Shown here: positions 51,544 through 61,259 of the stretch, one piece after another
Numbering within the stretch: position 1 is the first letter of the stretch
Layout: each line of letters begins with the position of its first letter
NCBI RefSeq assembly: GCF_947331445.1
Contig: NZ_CAMZOG010000005.1
Span: forward strand, 1-64,000
Direction of reading: 5' to 3'
Length of the DNA: 64,000 nucleotides
From: Parendozoicomonas sp. Alg238-R29
Lineage (GTDB): Bacteria > Pseudomonadota > Gammaproteobacteria > Pseudomonadales > Endozoicomonadaceae
The notes under the pieces: model-generated
What the model saw: only the letters and a program-made list of their open reading frames with translations
What the model was told of the DNA's origin: nothing
Database searches by the model: none
Made by a program: the position numbers and the translations under genes

Positions 51544-52761
51544 ATGCTCTCACCCTCTGAAAGTTTGCTGACAGCTGAATACATGGGGCGACCGGTTGCT
51601 TTGTATAAGCATCTCCATAGGCTGGGGCCAATCTACTATGATGCTAACCATGAATTCTGGATTGCCAGTGAGTTTGATTTAGTATCCGGCTTGTTACGCC
51701 ATCCTGATATGAGTTCTAACCGTGAAGGAATGAGTTCTCGCCGGTTTGAAGGTGCGGAAAATCGCAGGGTCAGGGCGGCGATGGAAGCGCTAGGGCGCTC
51801 GATGTTGATGATGGACCCACCTGAACATACCCGATTACGTAAAATGGCGAATCCGTTGATGGGGCGGGAGCGGGTTGAGAGTTGGTCTGCGGATATTAAC
51901 GATGTCTTCTTAAAGTTAATGACCCCCTGTAAAGAGAAAGGCGAGTTTGATCTTGTCCATGATGTGTGTGAACTTTATCCGACGGAAGTTATTTTCAAGC
52001 TGTTTGCTGTTCCTGAAGCTTTGCGCCCGAAATACCGGGAGTGTGTCTGGCGTTCTATGAAGTATTTTGGATTCAACCTGAGTGAATTATCGATGCCCAT
52101 GGCGATGGGCAGTGTTGCAGCTTCGACGCAGACGCGAGGTTTTCTTACAGAATTGTTGGAAAAACGCTGTGAATATCCGAGCGATGACCTTCTAAGTGAG
52201 CTGGCTGCTTATGTTGTCAGCGGGGAGACAGAGGTTGATGAAATGACTCGCATGGCCAGTCTGATTGTGAATGCAGGACACATAACAACAATTGATCTGC
52301 TTGCTAACGGGGTTTATCAGTTACTGAGTCATCCTGATCAGTGGCGGTTATTGAAAGAAAATCCTGAGTTAGCGGGGCAGGCTGTTGAAGAAATTCTTCG
52401 TTACGACTCTTCGGTTCCCTTCACATTTCGACGCGCCACAAATGATATTGATGTGCCAGGCGGAACTATTCGTAAAGGAGATTTTATCGCGTTAGGGCTT
52501 GCTGCTGCCAATCATGACCCTGCTATTAATGAAGACCCGGATGTATTTGATATTACCCGGCCAAAAGTTCGCCATGTGTCGTTTGGGCAGGGAGTGCATG
52601 CCTGCCTGGGGGCAAATTTGGCTCGCCTGGAAATGAAAACGGCTCTTGCTGCATTGGTTCAACATATGCCAGATCTGAGGTTTGCAGAACACCCGGAGCC
52701 TTATATGAAAAGCGACACTCTTGTCTTTAAGGGGTTTCATGCTCTACCTCTGGTTTGCTGA
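51544..52761 (+). CDS. Cytochrome P450
   Basis: A 405-residue bacterial soluble P450 (CYP107/CYP105-like class). The I-helix motif is N-A-G-H-I-T-T at 243, the K-helix ExxR is E283-R286 (EEILRYDSSVPF), and the heme-binding loop FGQGVHACLGANLARLE places the thiolate at Cys354. It inserts one oxygen atom from O2 into an organic substrate. No ferredoxin, ferredoxin reductase or biosynthetic gene is next to it, so the substrate is open. ATG 51544 (after AAGGG) is preferred to the in-frame TTG 51517, which would add nine untypical residues. Confidence 0.93.
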   Translation: MLSPSESLLTAEYMGRPVALYKHLHRLGPIYYDANHEFWIASEFDLVSGLLRHPDMSSNREGMSSRRFEGAENRRVRAAMEALGRSMLMMDPPEHTRLRKMANPLMGRERVESWSADINDVFLKLMTPCKEKGEFDLVHDVCELYPTEVIFKLFAVPEALRPKYRECVWRSMKYFGFNLSELSMPMAMGSVAASTQTRGFLTELLEKRCEYPSDDLLSELAAYVVSGETEVDEMTRMASLIVNAGHITTIDLLANGVYQLLSHPDQWRLLKENPELAGQAVEEILRYDSSVPFTFRRATNDIDVPGGTIRKGDFIALGLAAANHDPAINEDPDVFDITRPKVRHVSFGQGVHACLGANLARLEMKTALAALVQHMPDLRFAEHPEPYMKSDTLVFKGFHALPLVC

Positions 52762-52901
52762 GAGGACACTGACGACTCTGCCTGTTGATCATCAATGTTT
52801 TGAGTGAGTCTGTGTAGTCATTGGTCTGGGGTGTCGCGATTCATTAAGCCATCCCTGGCTGTCATTTTGTATATCAGGTAAGAGTCGTGCTTATTTGGTT
52901 A

Positions 52902-54542
52902 TTAAGGAGAAGGTGTCCACGCTTCAATATGCCCTTTACGACTGGCTGAAAGCTTTTCGGCTGATTGGCTCTGCCATTCGTTTCCGTGCCACTGCTTATA
53001 GAGGCGGCGTAACCATCCTGGGGTATAAAGAGGAAATGGAAGCAGAAATCGGCTGCGACCAAGTTCCTGAAGAGCCCCCTCAGGTTTGCCGTCGTTATCA
53101 ATGGCAAGGTCATCTGCATAAATCTCTATATCTTCAATGCGGTCACCAATCATCTGGGCAACATTAACTGGTTTCCCTGTTACCATGCCTGTACGAATAG
53201 CTGCAAATCGCATGCGTTTATTGGTGTCGCTCCTATCACTGAAATCCCCGAACATTAGAAGGTGTTGGCTGTCGGGTACGGGGAGCCCTGTTGCTTCCAG
53301 AGACGCCAGCAAAGGGCCTCTCATATCATTGCCTCTTGCAGATTGGGGCGGCCGGTTGGTGACGTAGAAGATTTCTCCACCAGCCTCTTTCACGGCATGA
53401 AGATACTCCTTGGCACCAGCTACCAGGGCTTGTGGTTGTTCCAGGCCTGCCCAATGATTAAAGAGCTCGAGAGGGTTTTCTGTATGGTTGTTCAGGAAAA
53501 CATGGGCTGGGAATGGAATGTTCTGAACAATAGTTCCATCAATATCAATAACAACGGCTGCACCTTGCTCGGGTCGTGATTGCTTCCAGTACTGGCTGGC
53601 TCGGTTATAAATTTGCCGGGTAATAAACGGGTACTCTGCAGACTCGGTGGTCCACTCTAATAAGTGACCCATTTCTGTTCCGCGATAGAATTTGTCAGAA
53701 GCGAAGAAATCTGAAGGGGGCTGCTGAAAGTCGCCCACCAGCTGTTTGGCTTTATTCTGCCGTAAAGTATGTTCTTCATCAGGTGAATGAGGGCAGTAGC
53801 CATGGGTGACACACTCCCAGGTGCCATAAGCCGCATTTGTTTGCAGAAGGCTGTGTTGCCCAGGTTTACTGGGGTTGTTTTCCAACCACTGTTTTTGGGT
53901 CTTTGATTTGATCGGAAGCTCAAACCCGAGGTCAGCCATCTTATCGCCCATAGTCAGGATGATCTGCCTGTTCTCCTGCTCTCCCCACAGACGGATCAGG
54001 TCGCTCTTTTGGAGTCCTGAACTGATCTGCAAATGTTTGGTATCTGTATAGGGAAGGTCAGCCTTGGAGAGCATTTCCAGGGTGCTACTCGCAACAATAG
54101 GATCGTGATACCGTGCAGTGAGATACAGAATCTCAACGCCTTTGCTGGAGGTGTTCGATAAGAAGTATTTCGCTCCGGGTGTCAGCTTGGGAGGTTGAGA
54201 TTGCCACCAGAGGTAATCACGTTCTTTAGTACGCTTTTCGTTAGAGCCAATAAAGCCAGCAAAGTAAGCGGATGCTTGGATAATTGTGTCATCAATATCG
54301 GTAACAAGAGCCGGCTTTTTTCCTGAGGCGTGTGTTTGTTCCAACTGTTGGTCAACCACATCCGCAGCCATGTTGAATGTTTGCCAGGATAGAGCTCTGC
54401 TCTCTTCAGAGTGCTGCTGCCAGAGCATGGCCAGAGTGGTTTGTTCATAGAGGTCTTTCCATTCCAGTGCATAGAGTTGACAGGAAAAGAGCAGATGGAG
54501 AAATACAAGACACTTATGGGCTGGTTGGGACATATTCGCCAC
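52902..54542 (-). CDS. Duplicated HAD acid phosphatase (e(P4)-like)
   Basis: A 546-residue exported protein with two HAD phosphatase domains of the class B/C acid phosphatase type (HAD subfamily IIIB). The first has the nucleophile motif VTDIDDTI (D82, D84) and LYLTAR; the second has VIDIDGTI (D333, D335) and FYVTNR. Both have downstream acidic motifs (TMGDKMADLG; MIGDRIEDIE). The N-terminal 25 residues form a signal peptide with a possible lipid-modified Cys21, though the lipobox LFSC is not ideal. Relatives remove phosphate from nucleotides such as NMN in the periplasm or outer membrane. A two-domain tandem is longer than the usual 200-280 residues. Confidence 0.82.
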   Translation of the reverse strand: MANMSQPAHKCLVFLHLLFSCQLYALEWKDLYEQTTLAMLWQQHSEESRALSWQTFNMAADVVDQQLEQTHASGKKPALVTDIDDTIIQASAYFAGFIGSNEKRTKERDYLWWQSQPPKLTPGAKYFLSNTSSKGVEILYLTARYHDPIVASSTLEMLSKADLPYTDTKHLQISSGLQKSDLIRLWGEQENRQIILTMGDKMADLGFELPIKSKTQKQWLENNPSKPGQHSLLQTNAAYGTWECVTHGYCPHSPDEEHTLRQNKAKQLVGDFQQPPSDFFASDKFYRGTEMGHLLEWTTESAEYPFITRQIYNRASQYWKQSRPEQGAAVVIDIDGTIVQNIPFPAHVFLNNHTENPLELFNHWAGLEQPQALVAGAKEYLHAVKEAGGEIFYVTNRPPQSARGNDMRGPLLASLEATGLPVPDSQHLLMFGDFSDRSDTNKRMRFAAIRTGMVTGKPVNVAQMIGDRIEDIEIYADDLAIDNDGKPEGALQELGRSRFLLPFPLYTPGWLRRLYKQWHGNEWQSQSAEKLSASRKGHIEAWTPSP

Positions 54543-54625
54543 CTATAAAACAGGAGACGAGAGATTAGCTGCTATTTCTTACCAGGGTGCTAACAGTCGG
54601 GAAAGCGACGCTTGGAATTGTTAAA

Positions 54626-54648
54626 GACAAGGCTCAGGAGAGCCTGTC
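54626..54648 (-). terminator. Terminator-like hairpin at the end of nspC
   Basis: gacaaggct and agcctgtc pair with one bulge; the stem overlaps the nspC stop. On the minus strand it is followed by tcttt, a weak U-tract. Confidence 0.4.
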
Positions 54649-55803
54649 CTTAAAGTCATTGTACCCAAACTCTTTGGTGAACCTTAAATTATCGGTTTCA
54701 GAATTCCAGATAGCTATAGCTGGTAAGCCAATGCCATTAAATGTACTGGTTTTCACCATGGTGTAGTGGGCCATATCATCAAACATCAGCCTCTGAGCAA
54801 CTTCCAGAGGCTGGTCAAAGCTGTAATCACCCATCACATCTCCTGCCAGACAGGTTTGGCCTCCAAGGCGATAAGTGTGTGACTTTTCATTCGGTAAACC
54901 TGCCTGAAAAATATCTGCCCGGTAGGGCATTTCCAGTGTGTCCGGCATATGGCAGGTGGCGGAGGTGTCAAGAATTGCCAGATCCATAGTGTTATGAGTG
55001 ATATCCAAGACTTCACTGATTAATACACCGGAATGAATGGCGATTGCCTCCCCTGGCTCCAGATAAACCTGAACCTGATATTTTTTCTGGAAAGCTTTGA
55101 TGCGATGAATCAGGGCTTCTACATCGTAATCTGGAGCGGTGATATGATGGCCACCACCGAAGTTCACCCATTTTAGAGTATGGATAATATCACCAAAGTG
55201 TTCTTCTACAGCGGAGAGAGTTCTGTTCAGAGGTTCATATCCCTGCTCGCAGAGAGTATGGAAATGCAGACCGGAAATACCTTCTAAACTCTGTCTTTCA
55301 AATTTACTTGGAATAATACCAAGCCGAGAGCCGGGGGCGCAGGGGTCATAAATAGGTGTGGATCCCTCGGAATGAAGAGGGTTTATACGCAAGCCAAATT
55401 CAAGTTTAGGCCTCTGAGCTTTTGCCTGCTGTATGAGTGTCTGGAAACGCTGCCATTGGTGAAATGAGTTAAAAACAACGTGGTCAGAAATGTTGAGGAT
55501 TTCTGGTAAATCCCTTTCAGTGTATGCCGCTGAAAATGTGTGAACTTCTTGACCAAACTCTTCATGGCCGAGCTTTGCTTCATAGAGCCCACTGGCGCAT
55601 GTCCCCGACAAATATTTGCTAATCAAAGGGGCCAGGCTGAACATGGAAAAAGCTTTCAGGGCTAGCAGAACCTTGGCTCCTGATTCTTGTTGAACCCGAG
55701 CCAGAATTTTCAGGTTGTTTTCAATAGCCACCTCATCCACAACAAAACAGGGAGAAGGTACTCGTGAACAATCAAAACAGTGAAAGGTTGTCGCTTTTAT
55801 CAT
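54634..55803 (-). CDS. nspC: Carboxy(nor)spermidine decarboxylase
   Basis: PLP enzyme removing CO2 from carboxyspermidine or carboxynorspermidine to give spermidine or norspermidine. The 389-residue alanine-racemase-fold protein has the PLP lysine in LLALKAFSMF, the GGGHHIT phosphate-binding loop, and the C-terminal-domain motifs ATCHMPDTLEMPYR and GQTCLAGD. Length agrees with Vibrio NspC. It is separated from the dehydrogenase gene by a transporter remnant but lies on the same strand and probably in the same pathway operon. Confidence 0.93.
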   Translation of the reverse strand: MIKATTFHCFDCSRVPSPCFVVDEVAIENNLKILARVQQESGAKVLLALKAFSMFSLAPLISKYLSGTCASGLYEAKLGHEEFGQEVHTFSAAYTERDLPEILNISDHVVFNSFHQWQRFQTLIQQAKAQRPKLEFGLRINPLHSEGSTPIYDPCAPGSRLGIIPSKFERQSLEGISGLHFHTLCEQGYEPLNRTLSAVEEHFGDIIHTLKWVNFGGGHHITAPDYDVEALIHRIKAFQKKYQVQVYLEPGEAIAIHSGVLISEVLDITHNTMDLAILDTSATCHMPDTLEMPYRADIFQAGLPNEKSHTYRLGGQTCLAGDVMGDYSFDQPLEVAQRLMFDDMAHYTMVKTSTFNGIGLPAIAIWNSETDNLRFTKEFGYNDFKDRLS

Positions 55804-55855
55804 TCTTTGAAACGGAAACTTATATTTATAAAGGACTGAGTGGTTTGCTTCTGAG

Positions 55856-56173
55856 TTAAAGGCTAACCATAACTAAACCCGATAGTATCAGGAATAGTCC
55901 ACACTTCTTCGGTGTCGGGACACTTTCTTTCAACCAAACTACGCCCATAAGTACACCAATGGGAATGCTGGCTTGACGCAGAACCACTACGTAACTGACA
56001 TTATCTACAAAGGCCATGGAGCATAGCACCAGTCCATAGGTTATGACTATGCAGCAGCCGGTTATGATGAAGGTAATGCCATGTTTTTTCGGCAATGGTA
56101 TGGCCTGTGTCTGCTGTTCAGGATGGCAGAGTACTGCAATGCTTAACTGAATGGCCGTGCCAATCATCTTCAA
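55856..56173 (-). pseudogene. EamA/DMT transporter, C-terminal fragment
   Basis: 105 residues with three to four hydrophobic helices (ITFIITGCCIVITYGLVLCS, VSYVVVLRQASIPIGVLMGV and CGLFLILSGLVMVSL) correspond to the second EamA domain of a drug/metabolite transporter, normally about 290 residues. The open frame extends upstream about 25 codons without a start codon (VALIFYSGLHIPFIFNFCQR), again transporter-like, so the N-terminal half has been lost. It interrupts the polyamine operon. Confidence 0.7.
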
Positions 56174-56261
56174 AATAATATAAGTTACAGCGACCCGTTG
56201 GCAGAAATTAAATATGAAGGGGATATGTAGCCCTGAGTAGAATATCAGGGCTACAGTCAGA

Positions 56262-57458
56262 TCAAATCAGATCAAACTCTGGGTTTTCCATCACTTTCCA
56301 TGGCAGGCCGTGTTTGTTCATATCTTCCATAAAAGGATCTGGATCCAACTGCTCCATGTTCCAGACCCCTGGTTTCATCCATTTACCTTCGATCATCATC
56401 TTGGCACCAATCATGGCTGGTACGCCGGTGGTGTAAGAGATGGCCTGGGATTGAACTTCCTGATAGCAATCTTGATGGTCTTTGATCTGATAAACGTACA
56501 CAGACTTCTGTTCGCCATCTTTCACACCCTGAACAACGCAACCAATACAGGTTTTGCCTTTGGTGCGAGGGCCAAGGGTGGATGGGTCAGGCAGAAGGTG
56601 TTTCAGGAACTGAATGGGTACAATTTCTGTGCCGTTAAAGTTTACTGGTTCAATACCTGTCATGCCAACATTACCCAGTACTTCCAGGTGTTTCAGGTAG
56701 CTCTCACCAAAGCTCATCCAGAACTGGGCTTTCTTGATCGTCGGGTAGTGTTTGGTCAGAGATTCCAGCTCTTCGTGGTACATTCGGTAAATATTGTATT
56801 CACCAACCTCGTCCGGGCAGGTGAAGCTTTGCTTGAGAGACATGGCTGGTGTTGCAACAAACTCACCATTTTCCCAGTGGCGGCATTCGGCCGTTACTTC
56901 TCGGATATTAATTTCCGGGTTGAAGTTGGTGGCGAAGGGATAACCATGATCGCCACCATTCACATCAATAATATTGAGAGTGTGAATTTCATCGAAGTAG
57001 TGCTTGGCAGCGTAAGCCGTAAACATATTGGTGGCACCGGGATCAAAGCCGGAACCCAGAAGTGCCATCAGTCCAGCCTTCTCAAACTTTTCCTGATAAG
57101 CCCACTGCCATTTGTATTCGAACTTAGCGGTATCCAGCGGCTCGTAGTTGGCGGTATCCATATAGTGGACACCTGTTTCCAGACAGGCATCCATAATGGT
57201 TAAGTCCTGATAAGGAAGAGCCACGTTGATTATCAGAAAAGGTTTGATCTTGTTAATCAGCTCGACCAGTTCCGGAACATTGTCCGCATCAACCTGCGCC
57301 GTTTCTATCGGGCGAATCAACAGCTCTGCAATAGCTTTACACTTGGACTCTGTGCGGCTGGCCAGAACGATTTCTGTAAACACTTCCGGCAATTGTGCGC
57401 ATTTATGGGCGACCACCTGGCCGACACCGCCTGCACCGATAATTAACACTTTTGCCAT
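56262..57458 (-). CDS. Carboxy(nor)spermidine dehydrogenase (saccharopine dehydrogenase family)
   Basis: NADPH-dependent enzyme joining putrescine (or diaminopropane) with aspartate semialdehyde to give carboxyspermidine (or carboxynorspermidine). The 398-residue protein has the Rossmann motif VLIIGAGGVGQVVAHKCAQ and the Lys1-type segment ALLGSGFDPGATNMFTAYAA. The neighbourhood with speA and nspC distinguishes it from saccharopine dehydrogenase. The gap to speA is 35 bases, so they are co-transcribed. Confidence 0.93.
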   Translation of the reverse strand: MAKVLIIGAGGVGQVVAHKCAQLPEVFTEIVLASRTESKCKAIAELLIRPIETAQVDADNVPELVELINKIKPFLIINVALPYQDLTIMDACLETGVHYMDTANYEPLDTAKFEYKWQWAYQEKFEKAGLMALLGSGFDPGATNMFTAYAAKHYFDEIHTLNIIDVNGGDHGYPFATNFNPEINIREVTAECRHWENGEFVATPAMSLKQSFTCPDEVGEYNIYRMYHEELESLTKHYPTIKKAQFWMSFGESYLKHLEVLGNVGMTGIEPVNFNGTEIVPIQFLKHLLPDPSTLGPRTKGKTCIGCVVQGVKDGEQKSVYVYQIKDHQDCYQEVQSQAISYTTGVPAMIGAKMMIEGKWMKPGVWNMEQLDPDPFMEDMNKHGLPWKVMENPEFDLI

Positions 57459-57493
57459 TATTCAATTCTCACTCTGTTATTTTTCGCTGAAGG

Positions 57494-59413
57494 TTATTTC
57501 TCATAGTAGGTATAGCCTTGCATGCTGGCATTGAAGGTTTTCATCATGTTCTGCCGTTCTCTGGCAGTAATTCGACCTTCCTTTACGGCTTGTTCTGCGG
57601 TGTTGCGGAATTGCAGATACATCTCTTTCGGCTGGTATTCCACATAGCTCAACACGTCTGCGATGGTGTCACCGTGAATTTCTTTGACGAAGTCATAAGT
57701 GCCATCGCTGTTTAAGCGCACACTGACGACATTGGTGTCTCCAAACAAATTATGAAGATCACCAAGAGTTTCCTGATAAGCACCGATCAGGAAAACACCT
57801 AAGTAATACTCTTCATTTTTTTTGAGTGAGTGGAGTGGGAGCGTTTGTGCAGAGCCTTCCCAGGGATCAATAAAGCGATCAATCTTGCCATCGCAGTCAC
57901 AGGTGATATCTGCAAGCACAGCCTGTCGGTCAGGCTCTTCATTCAACCTGTGAACAGGAATAATCGGGAATAACTGATCAATGGCCCAGATATCCGGCAA
58001 AGACTGGAACAGACTGAAGTTGCCGTAGTAAATATCAGACAACGAAACTTTTAACCCTTCAAGATCGGCTGGAATGCGTTTCATGTCATCCAGCATGGCT
58101 GCAATGCGTTGGAGGATTTCCAGAAACAGGTTCTCGGCAATGGAGCGGTTTCGTAAATCAAGCTGCCCCTGTTTAAAGAGTTCTCTGATTTCCTGTCGAT
58201 GGAAATGGGCATCATTGAAACATTCCTGCGCTCGCTCTGGAGTGAGGTATTCAAAGATTTCCCGCATTTTCTCCAGCTGGGGATGTTCATGATCCGAGGC
58301 GCAAAGAGCCTTTTCCGGTTCAAATGACGTGACATCAAGAATATTGAACAACAGTACAGAACCATAGGCGACGGTGGCGCGGCCAGACTCGGTTACAATT
58401 GTCGGGTGAGCTATATCGTACTGATCAAAAGTGGTTTTCAGGGTGTCGACTATATCTTCGCAATACTCTTCGAGGCTGTAGTTGCGACTCTGCCCATCAT
58501 TGCTTTTTGCGCCAGTGTAATCCACAGCCAGGCCGCCACCCAGATCAATATGAGTCAGGGCTGCACCTTCGTTAACCAGATCGGTATAGTATCTGCAGGC
58601 CTCGACAATACCGCTGCGAATATCGCGAATGTTCGGGATTTGTGAACCAAGATGGCAGTGAAGAAGTTGCAGACAGTGCAACATGTTTTCTTTTTTCAAC
58701 AGGTCGACAGCAGCTATCAGCTGGGTACTGGTCAGCCCGAAAACACTGCGATCACCGCTGGTAGAATTCCAGTGGCCACTGACTTGACTTGTCATTTTGG
58801 CACGTACGCCGATCATGGGTTCCACCCCAAGGGCGCGGCTTCGTTCAATGATGATAGGAAGTTCGGCAGGAGTCTCAACCACAAAGAAACAGTCGAAGCC
58901 CAGTTTAATGGCATTAAGACCAAGCTCAACAAACTCGGCATCTTTGTAACCGTTACAAATAATCAGGCTGCCGGGGTCACGCAAAGTGGCAAGTACAGCA
59001 ATCATTTCTGGTTTGCTGCCCACTTCAAAACCATGATTAAATCGAGCACCGAAAGCAGCAATCTCCTCCACAACCTGAGCCTGCTGGTTGACCTTTATTG
59101 GGTAAACGCCACGATAGTGGTTGTTATAACCAACCTCGCAGATCGCTTTACGAAAGGCTTCATTTAATCGAAAAAGTTGTGCATCCAGAATGTTCTCGAT
59201 TCTGAGAAGCACAGGCATCTGCAAGTCCCGTTCAGCCATTTCTTCGATGATATTCAGAAGGGGGACTTCGGTGTTCAAGGTTTTCGCTGTGACTTCACCG
59301 CGACTGTTGAGGCCGAAATAGTCGTTGCTCCAACGGTGAATGCCATACAGCTCTTCTGCTTTAGCTATATCCCAGGAGGTATTTTGATGCTTGGGAGAGG
59401 ATCTCTTTTCCAA
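57494..59413 (-). CDS. speA: Biosynthetic arginine decarboxylase
   Basis: PLP enzyme converting arginine to agmatine and CO2, the first step of the putrescine route. The 639-residue protein is a full-length SpeA: DIAKAEELYGIHRWSNDYFG at the N-terminus, the PLP lysine in GVYPIKVNQQ, HIDLGGGLAVDYTGAKSNDG, and the C-terminal domain with CDCDGKIDRFI. It is the first gene of the polyamine cluster. No agmatinase or agmatine deiminase is in the window, so that step must be encoded elsewhere. Confidence 0.96.
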   Translation of the reverse strand: MEKRSSPKHQNTSWDIAKAEELYGIHRWSNDYFGLNSRGEVTAKTLNTEVPLLNIIEEMAERDLQMPVLLRIENILDAQLFRLNEAFRKAICEVGYNNHYRGVYPIKVNQQAQVVEEIAAFGARFNHGFEVGSKPEMIAVLATLRDPGSLIICNGYKDAEFVELGLNAIKLGFDCFFVVETPAELPIIIERSRALGVEPMIGVRAKMTSQVSGHWNSTSGDRSVFGLTSTQLIAAVDLLKKENMLHCLQLLHCHLGSQIPNIRDIRSGIVEACRYYTDLVNEGAALTHIDLGGGLAVDYTGAKSNDGQSRNYSLEEYCEDIVDTLKTTFDQYDIAHPTIVTESGRATVAYGSVLLFNILDVTSFEPEKALCASDHEHPQLEKMREIFEYLTPERAQECFNDAHFHRQEIRELFKQGQLDLRNRSIAENLFLEILQRIAAMLDDMKRIPADLEGLKVSLSDIYYGNFSLFQSLPDIWAIDQLFPIIPVHRLNEEPDRQAVLADITCDCDGKIDRFIDPWEGSAQTLPLHSLKKNEEYYLGVFLIGAYQETLGDLHNLFGDTNVVSVRLNSDGTYDFVKEIHGDTIADVLSYVEYQPKEMYLQFRNTAEQAVKEGRITARERQNMMKTFNASMQGYTYYEK

Positions 59414-59538
59414 ATAATCGCCCTCAATTGGCAGTGGTTGCCTGTTGTATTTATTGGTGGACTTGGTGTTGTCGTTACGCCCAAATCGGAGCGCAATTCT
59501 GCTTGAAAAATTACCTGGGAGGCAAGAAAGAAAATGTT

Positions 59539-59570
59539 AAAAAATCCCCCACTATTTATAACAGGGGATT
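59539..59570 (-). terminator. Terminator of the yciK operon
   Basis: On the minus strand aatcccc pairs with ggggatt (14-base loop), followed by a run of T's (A's at 59539-59544 on the plus strand). It separates yciK from speA. Confidence 0.7.
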
Positions 59571-59601
59571 ATGGGGAATCAGTATTTTGCAGGGGTTAAT
59601 A

Positions 59602-60342
59602 TTATTGGGCTTTTAAAGTTTGGCCGTTAATTTCTCTGCTGTCGCTGCCCATCAAGTATAGATACAGAGGCATGATTTCTTCGGGGGTTTTCAGTGTCTC
59701 TGGGTCTTCGGCGGGATAAGCACTGGCTCTCATGGCTGTGCGTGTCGCTCCGGGATTGATGGCATTGGATCGTACTTTGCTCAGACCGTCTTCTTCGTCG
59801 GCTAAAACCTGCATCAAGCCTTCAGTAGCGAACTTTGAAATGCTGTAGGCTCCCCAATGTGCCCGACCTTTGCTACCAACGCTGGAGCTGGTGAAAACAA
59901 CAGACGCTTCAGGTGCTTCTCTTAACAAGGGGATCAGCTCTCGGGTTAACAGAAATTCTGCATTGACATTCACCTGCATGACACGCTGCCAGGTGTCAGG
60001 ATCATACTGAAAGAGTGGCCCAAGGCGTCCGAGTAAACTGGCGTTATGAAGTAAACCATCGAGGCAGCCAAACTCTTCGGCAATGGTGCTGGCCACTTCC
60101 TGATAATCATGGAAGGTTGCCGTTTCAAGGTTCAGGGGAACAATCGCTGGTTGTGGGTAACCTGCCTGTTCAATTTTGTCGTAGACTTTTTCCAGTTTCT
60201 CGGTGGTTCGTCCGAGTAGGATAACTGTTGCTCCGTGCTTTGCGTATGTAAGTGCCGCAGTGCGACCAATTCCATCGCCAGCACCTGTGACCAGAATTAC
60301 CCGGTTTTCCAGAAGGTTTTCTGGTGCCTGATAGTCAAACAT
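59602..60342 (-). CDS. yciK: YciK-family short-chain oxidoreductase
   Basis: A 246-residue SDR protein with the NAD(P)-binding motif VTGAGDGIGRTAA, the LHNAS motif, catalytic Ser in TSSSVGSKG and YSISK (Tyr-x-x-x-Lys). The N-terminal MFDYQAPENLLENRVILVTG is diagnostic of YciK. Substrate unknown. It is the last gene of the gyrA-proximal operon, 98 bases after mupP. Confidence 0.93.
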   Translation of the reverse strand: MFDYQAPENLLENRVILVTGAGDGIGRTAALTYAKHGATVILLGRTTEKLEKVYDKIEQAGYPQPAIVPLNLETATFHDYQEVASTIAEEFGCLDGLLHNASLLGRLGPLFQYDPDTWQRVMQVNVNAEFLLTRELIPLLREAPEASVVFTSSSVGSKGRAHWGAYSISKFATEGLMQVLADEEDGLSKVRSNAINPGATRTAMRASAYPAEDPETLKTPEEIMPLYLYLMGSDSREINGQTLKAQ

Positions 60343-60440
60343 GGTCAGTTTCCTTAATTGACTGCAAAGAGCCGCCTTTATAAATGGTTATGATAAGGCG
60401 GCAGGTGTTTAGTAAGCGTTACACGATTGTGTTCGTCGGG

Positions 60441-61160
60441 TTACCCGGGCAGATTCCAATCACATTCATCCAGCCATTCCAGAAGGCCCTGAGGGGACTC
60501 GGTATTATAGTCGGCCTGCCATGTGTCTGGATCATCTTCTGGGGCAATAAAGCCGTAAAGCGCCGTAACGGTCACCATGCCAGCAGAGTGACCCGCCTGA
60601 ATATCCCGCTCATGATCGCCAATATAAACACAGGTGGAGGGATCACAGCTAAGGATGTCGGAAGCCTGCCACAGGGATTCCGGGTCTGGCTTGCTCTTTT
60701 TCACATCATCCGGGCAAACCAGTACGCTACACCGTTCACTCAGACCGAGCTGATCCAGCAATGGTAGAGTTAAAGGTCTGGGCTTGTTGGTGACAATGCC
60801 CCAGGGAAGCCCTCTGGCCTCAATAGCAGCGAGCAATGGTTCAATACCTTCGAAAAGAACGGCTGGTTTTTTTCGCTGGGGATTGGCGGTATGTGTTTCG
60901 TAGTTCACCAGCAGGCGGTTGCGCAAGGTGTCAAAACCAGGTTCGTTGGGCTGTAAACCGTAACCGAGAGTAATGAGGCCACGGGAACCGTTAGAGACAT
61001 TGGCGCGAATTACCTCGGCGGGCAATGGCTGATAGTTGTCCTCACGCAGCATGGTGTTGAGGGTGTGGACGAAATCCTCTGAGGTGTCGAGAAGTGTGCC
61101 GTCCAGGTCAAATAGTACCGCCTGGATTTCACTCTTCAGGCTGCCTTCCATTGTTGTCAT
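60441..61160 (-). CDS. mupP: HAD phosphatase, MupP/phosphoglycolate phosphatase type
   Basis: A 239-residue HAD phosphatase with FDLDGTLLDT, GIVTNKPR, KKSKPDPESL and IGDHERDIQAG (motifs I-IV). The place between ubiG and yciK next to gyrA matches Pseudomonas mupP, the N-acetylmuramic acid 6-phosphate phosphatase of peptidoglycan recycling; by sequence alone it could be annotated as gph. M4 (MEGSLKSE) is an alternative start. Confidence 0.85.
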   Translation of the reverse strand: MTTMEGSLKSEIQAVLFDLDGTLLDTSEDFVHTLNTMLREDNYQPLPAEVIRANVSNGSRGLITLGYGLQPNEPGFDTLRNRLLVNYETHTANPQRKKPAVLFEGIEPLLAAIEARGLPWGIVTNKPRPLTLPLLDQLGLSERCSVLVCPDDVKKSKPDPESLWQASDILSCDPSTCVYIGDHERDIQAGHSAGMVTVTALYGFIAPEDDPDTWQADYNTESPQGLLEWLDECDWNLPG

Positions 61161-61259
61161 TCCTGTGGTTTTGGCTTGAATATGTTTTGAGTGAGTGGCT
61201 TTCGAGTACTGTTATCGGAAGCCACTCATTTATTGTTTTATAGGAATCGCCAACCAGCT

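Noticed and set aside
56310-57203. 297-codon open frame opposite the carboxyspermidine dehydrogenase
   Set aside because: Shadow of a well-identified gene; composition untypical of protein.
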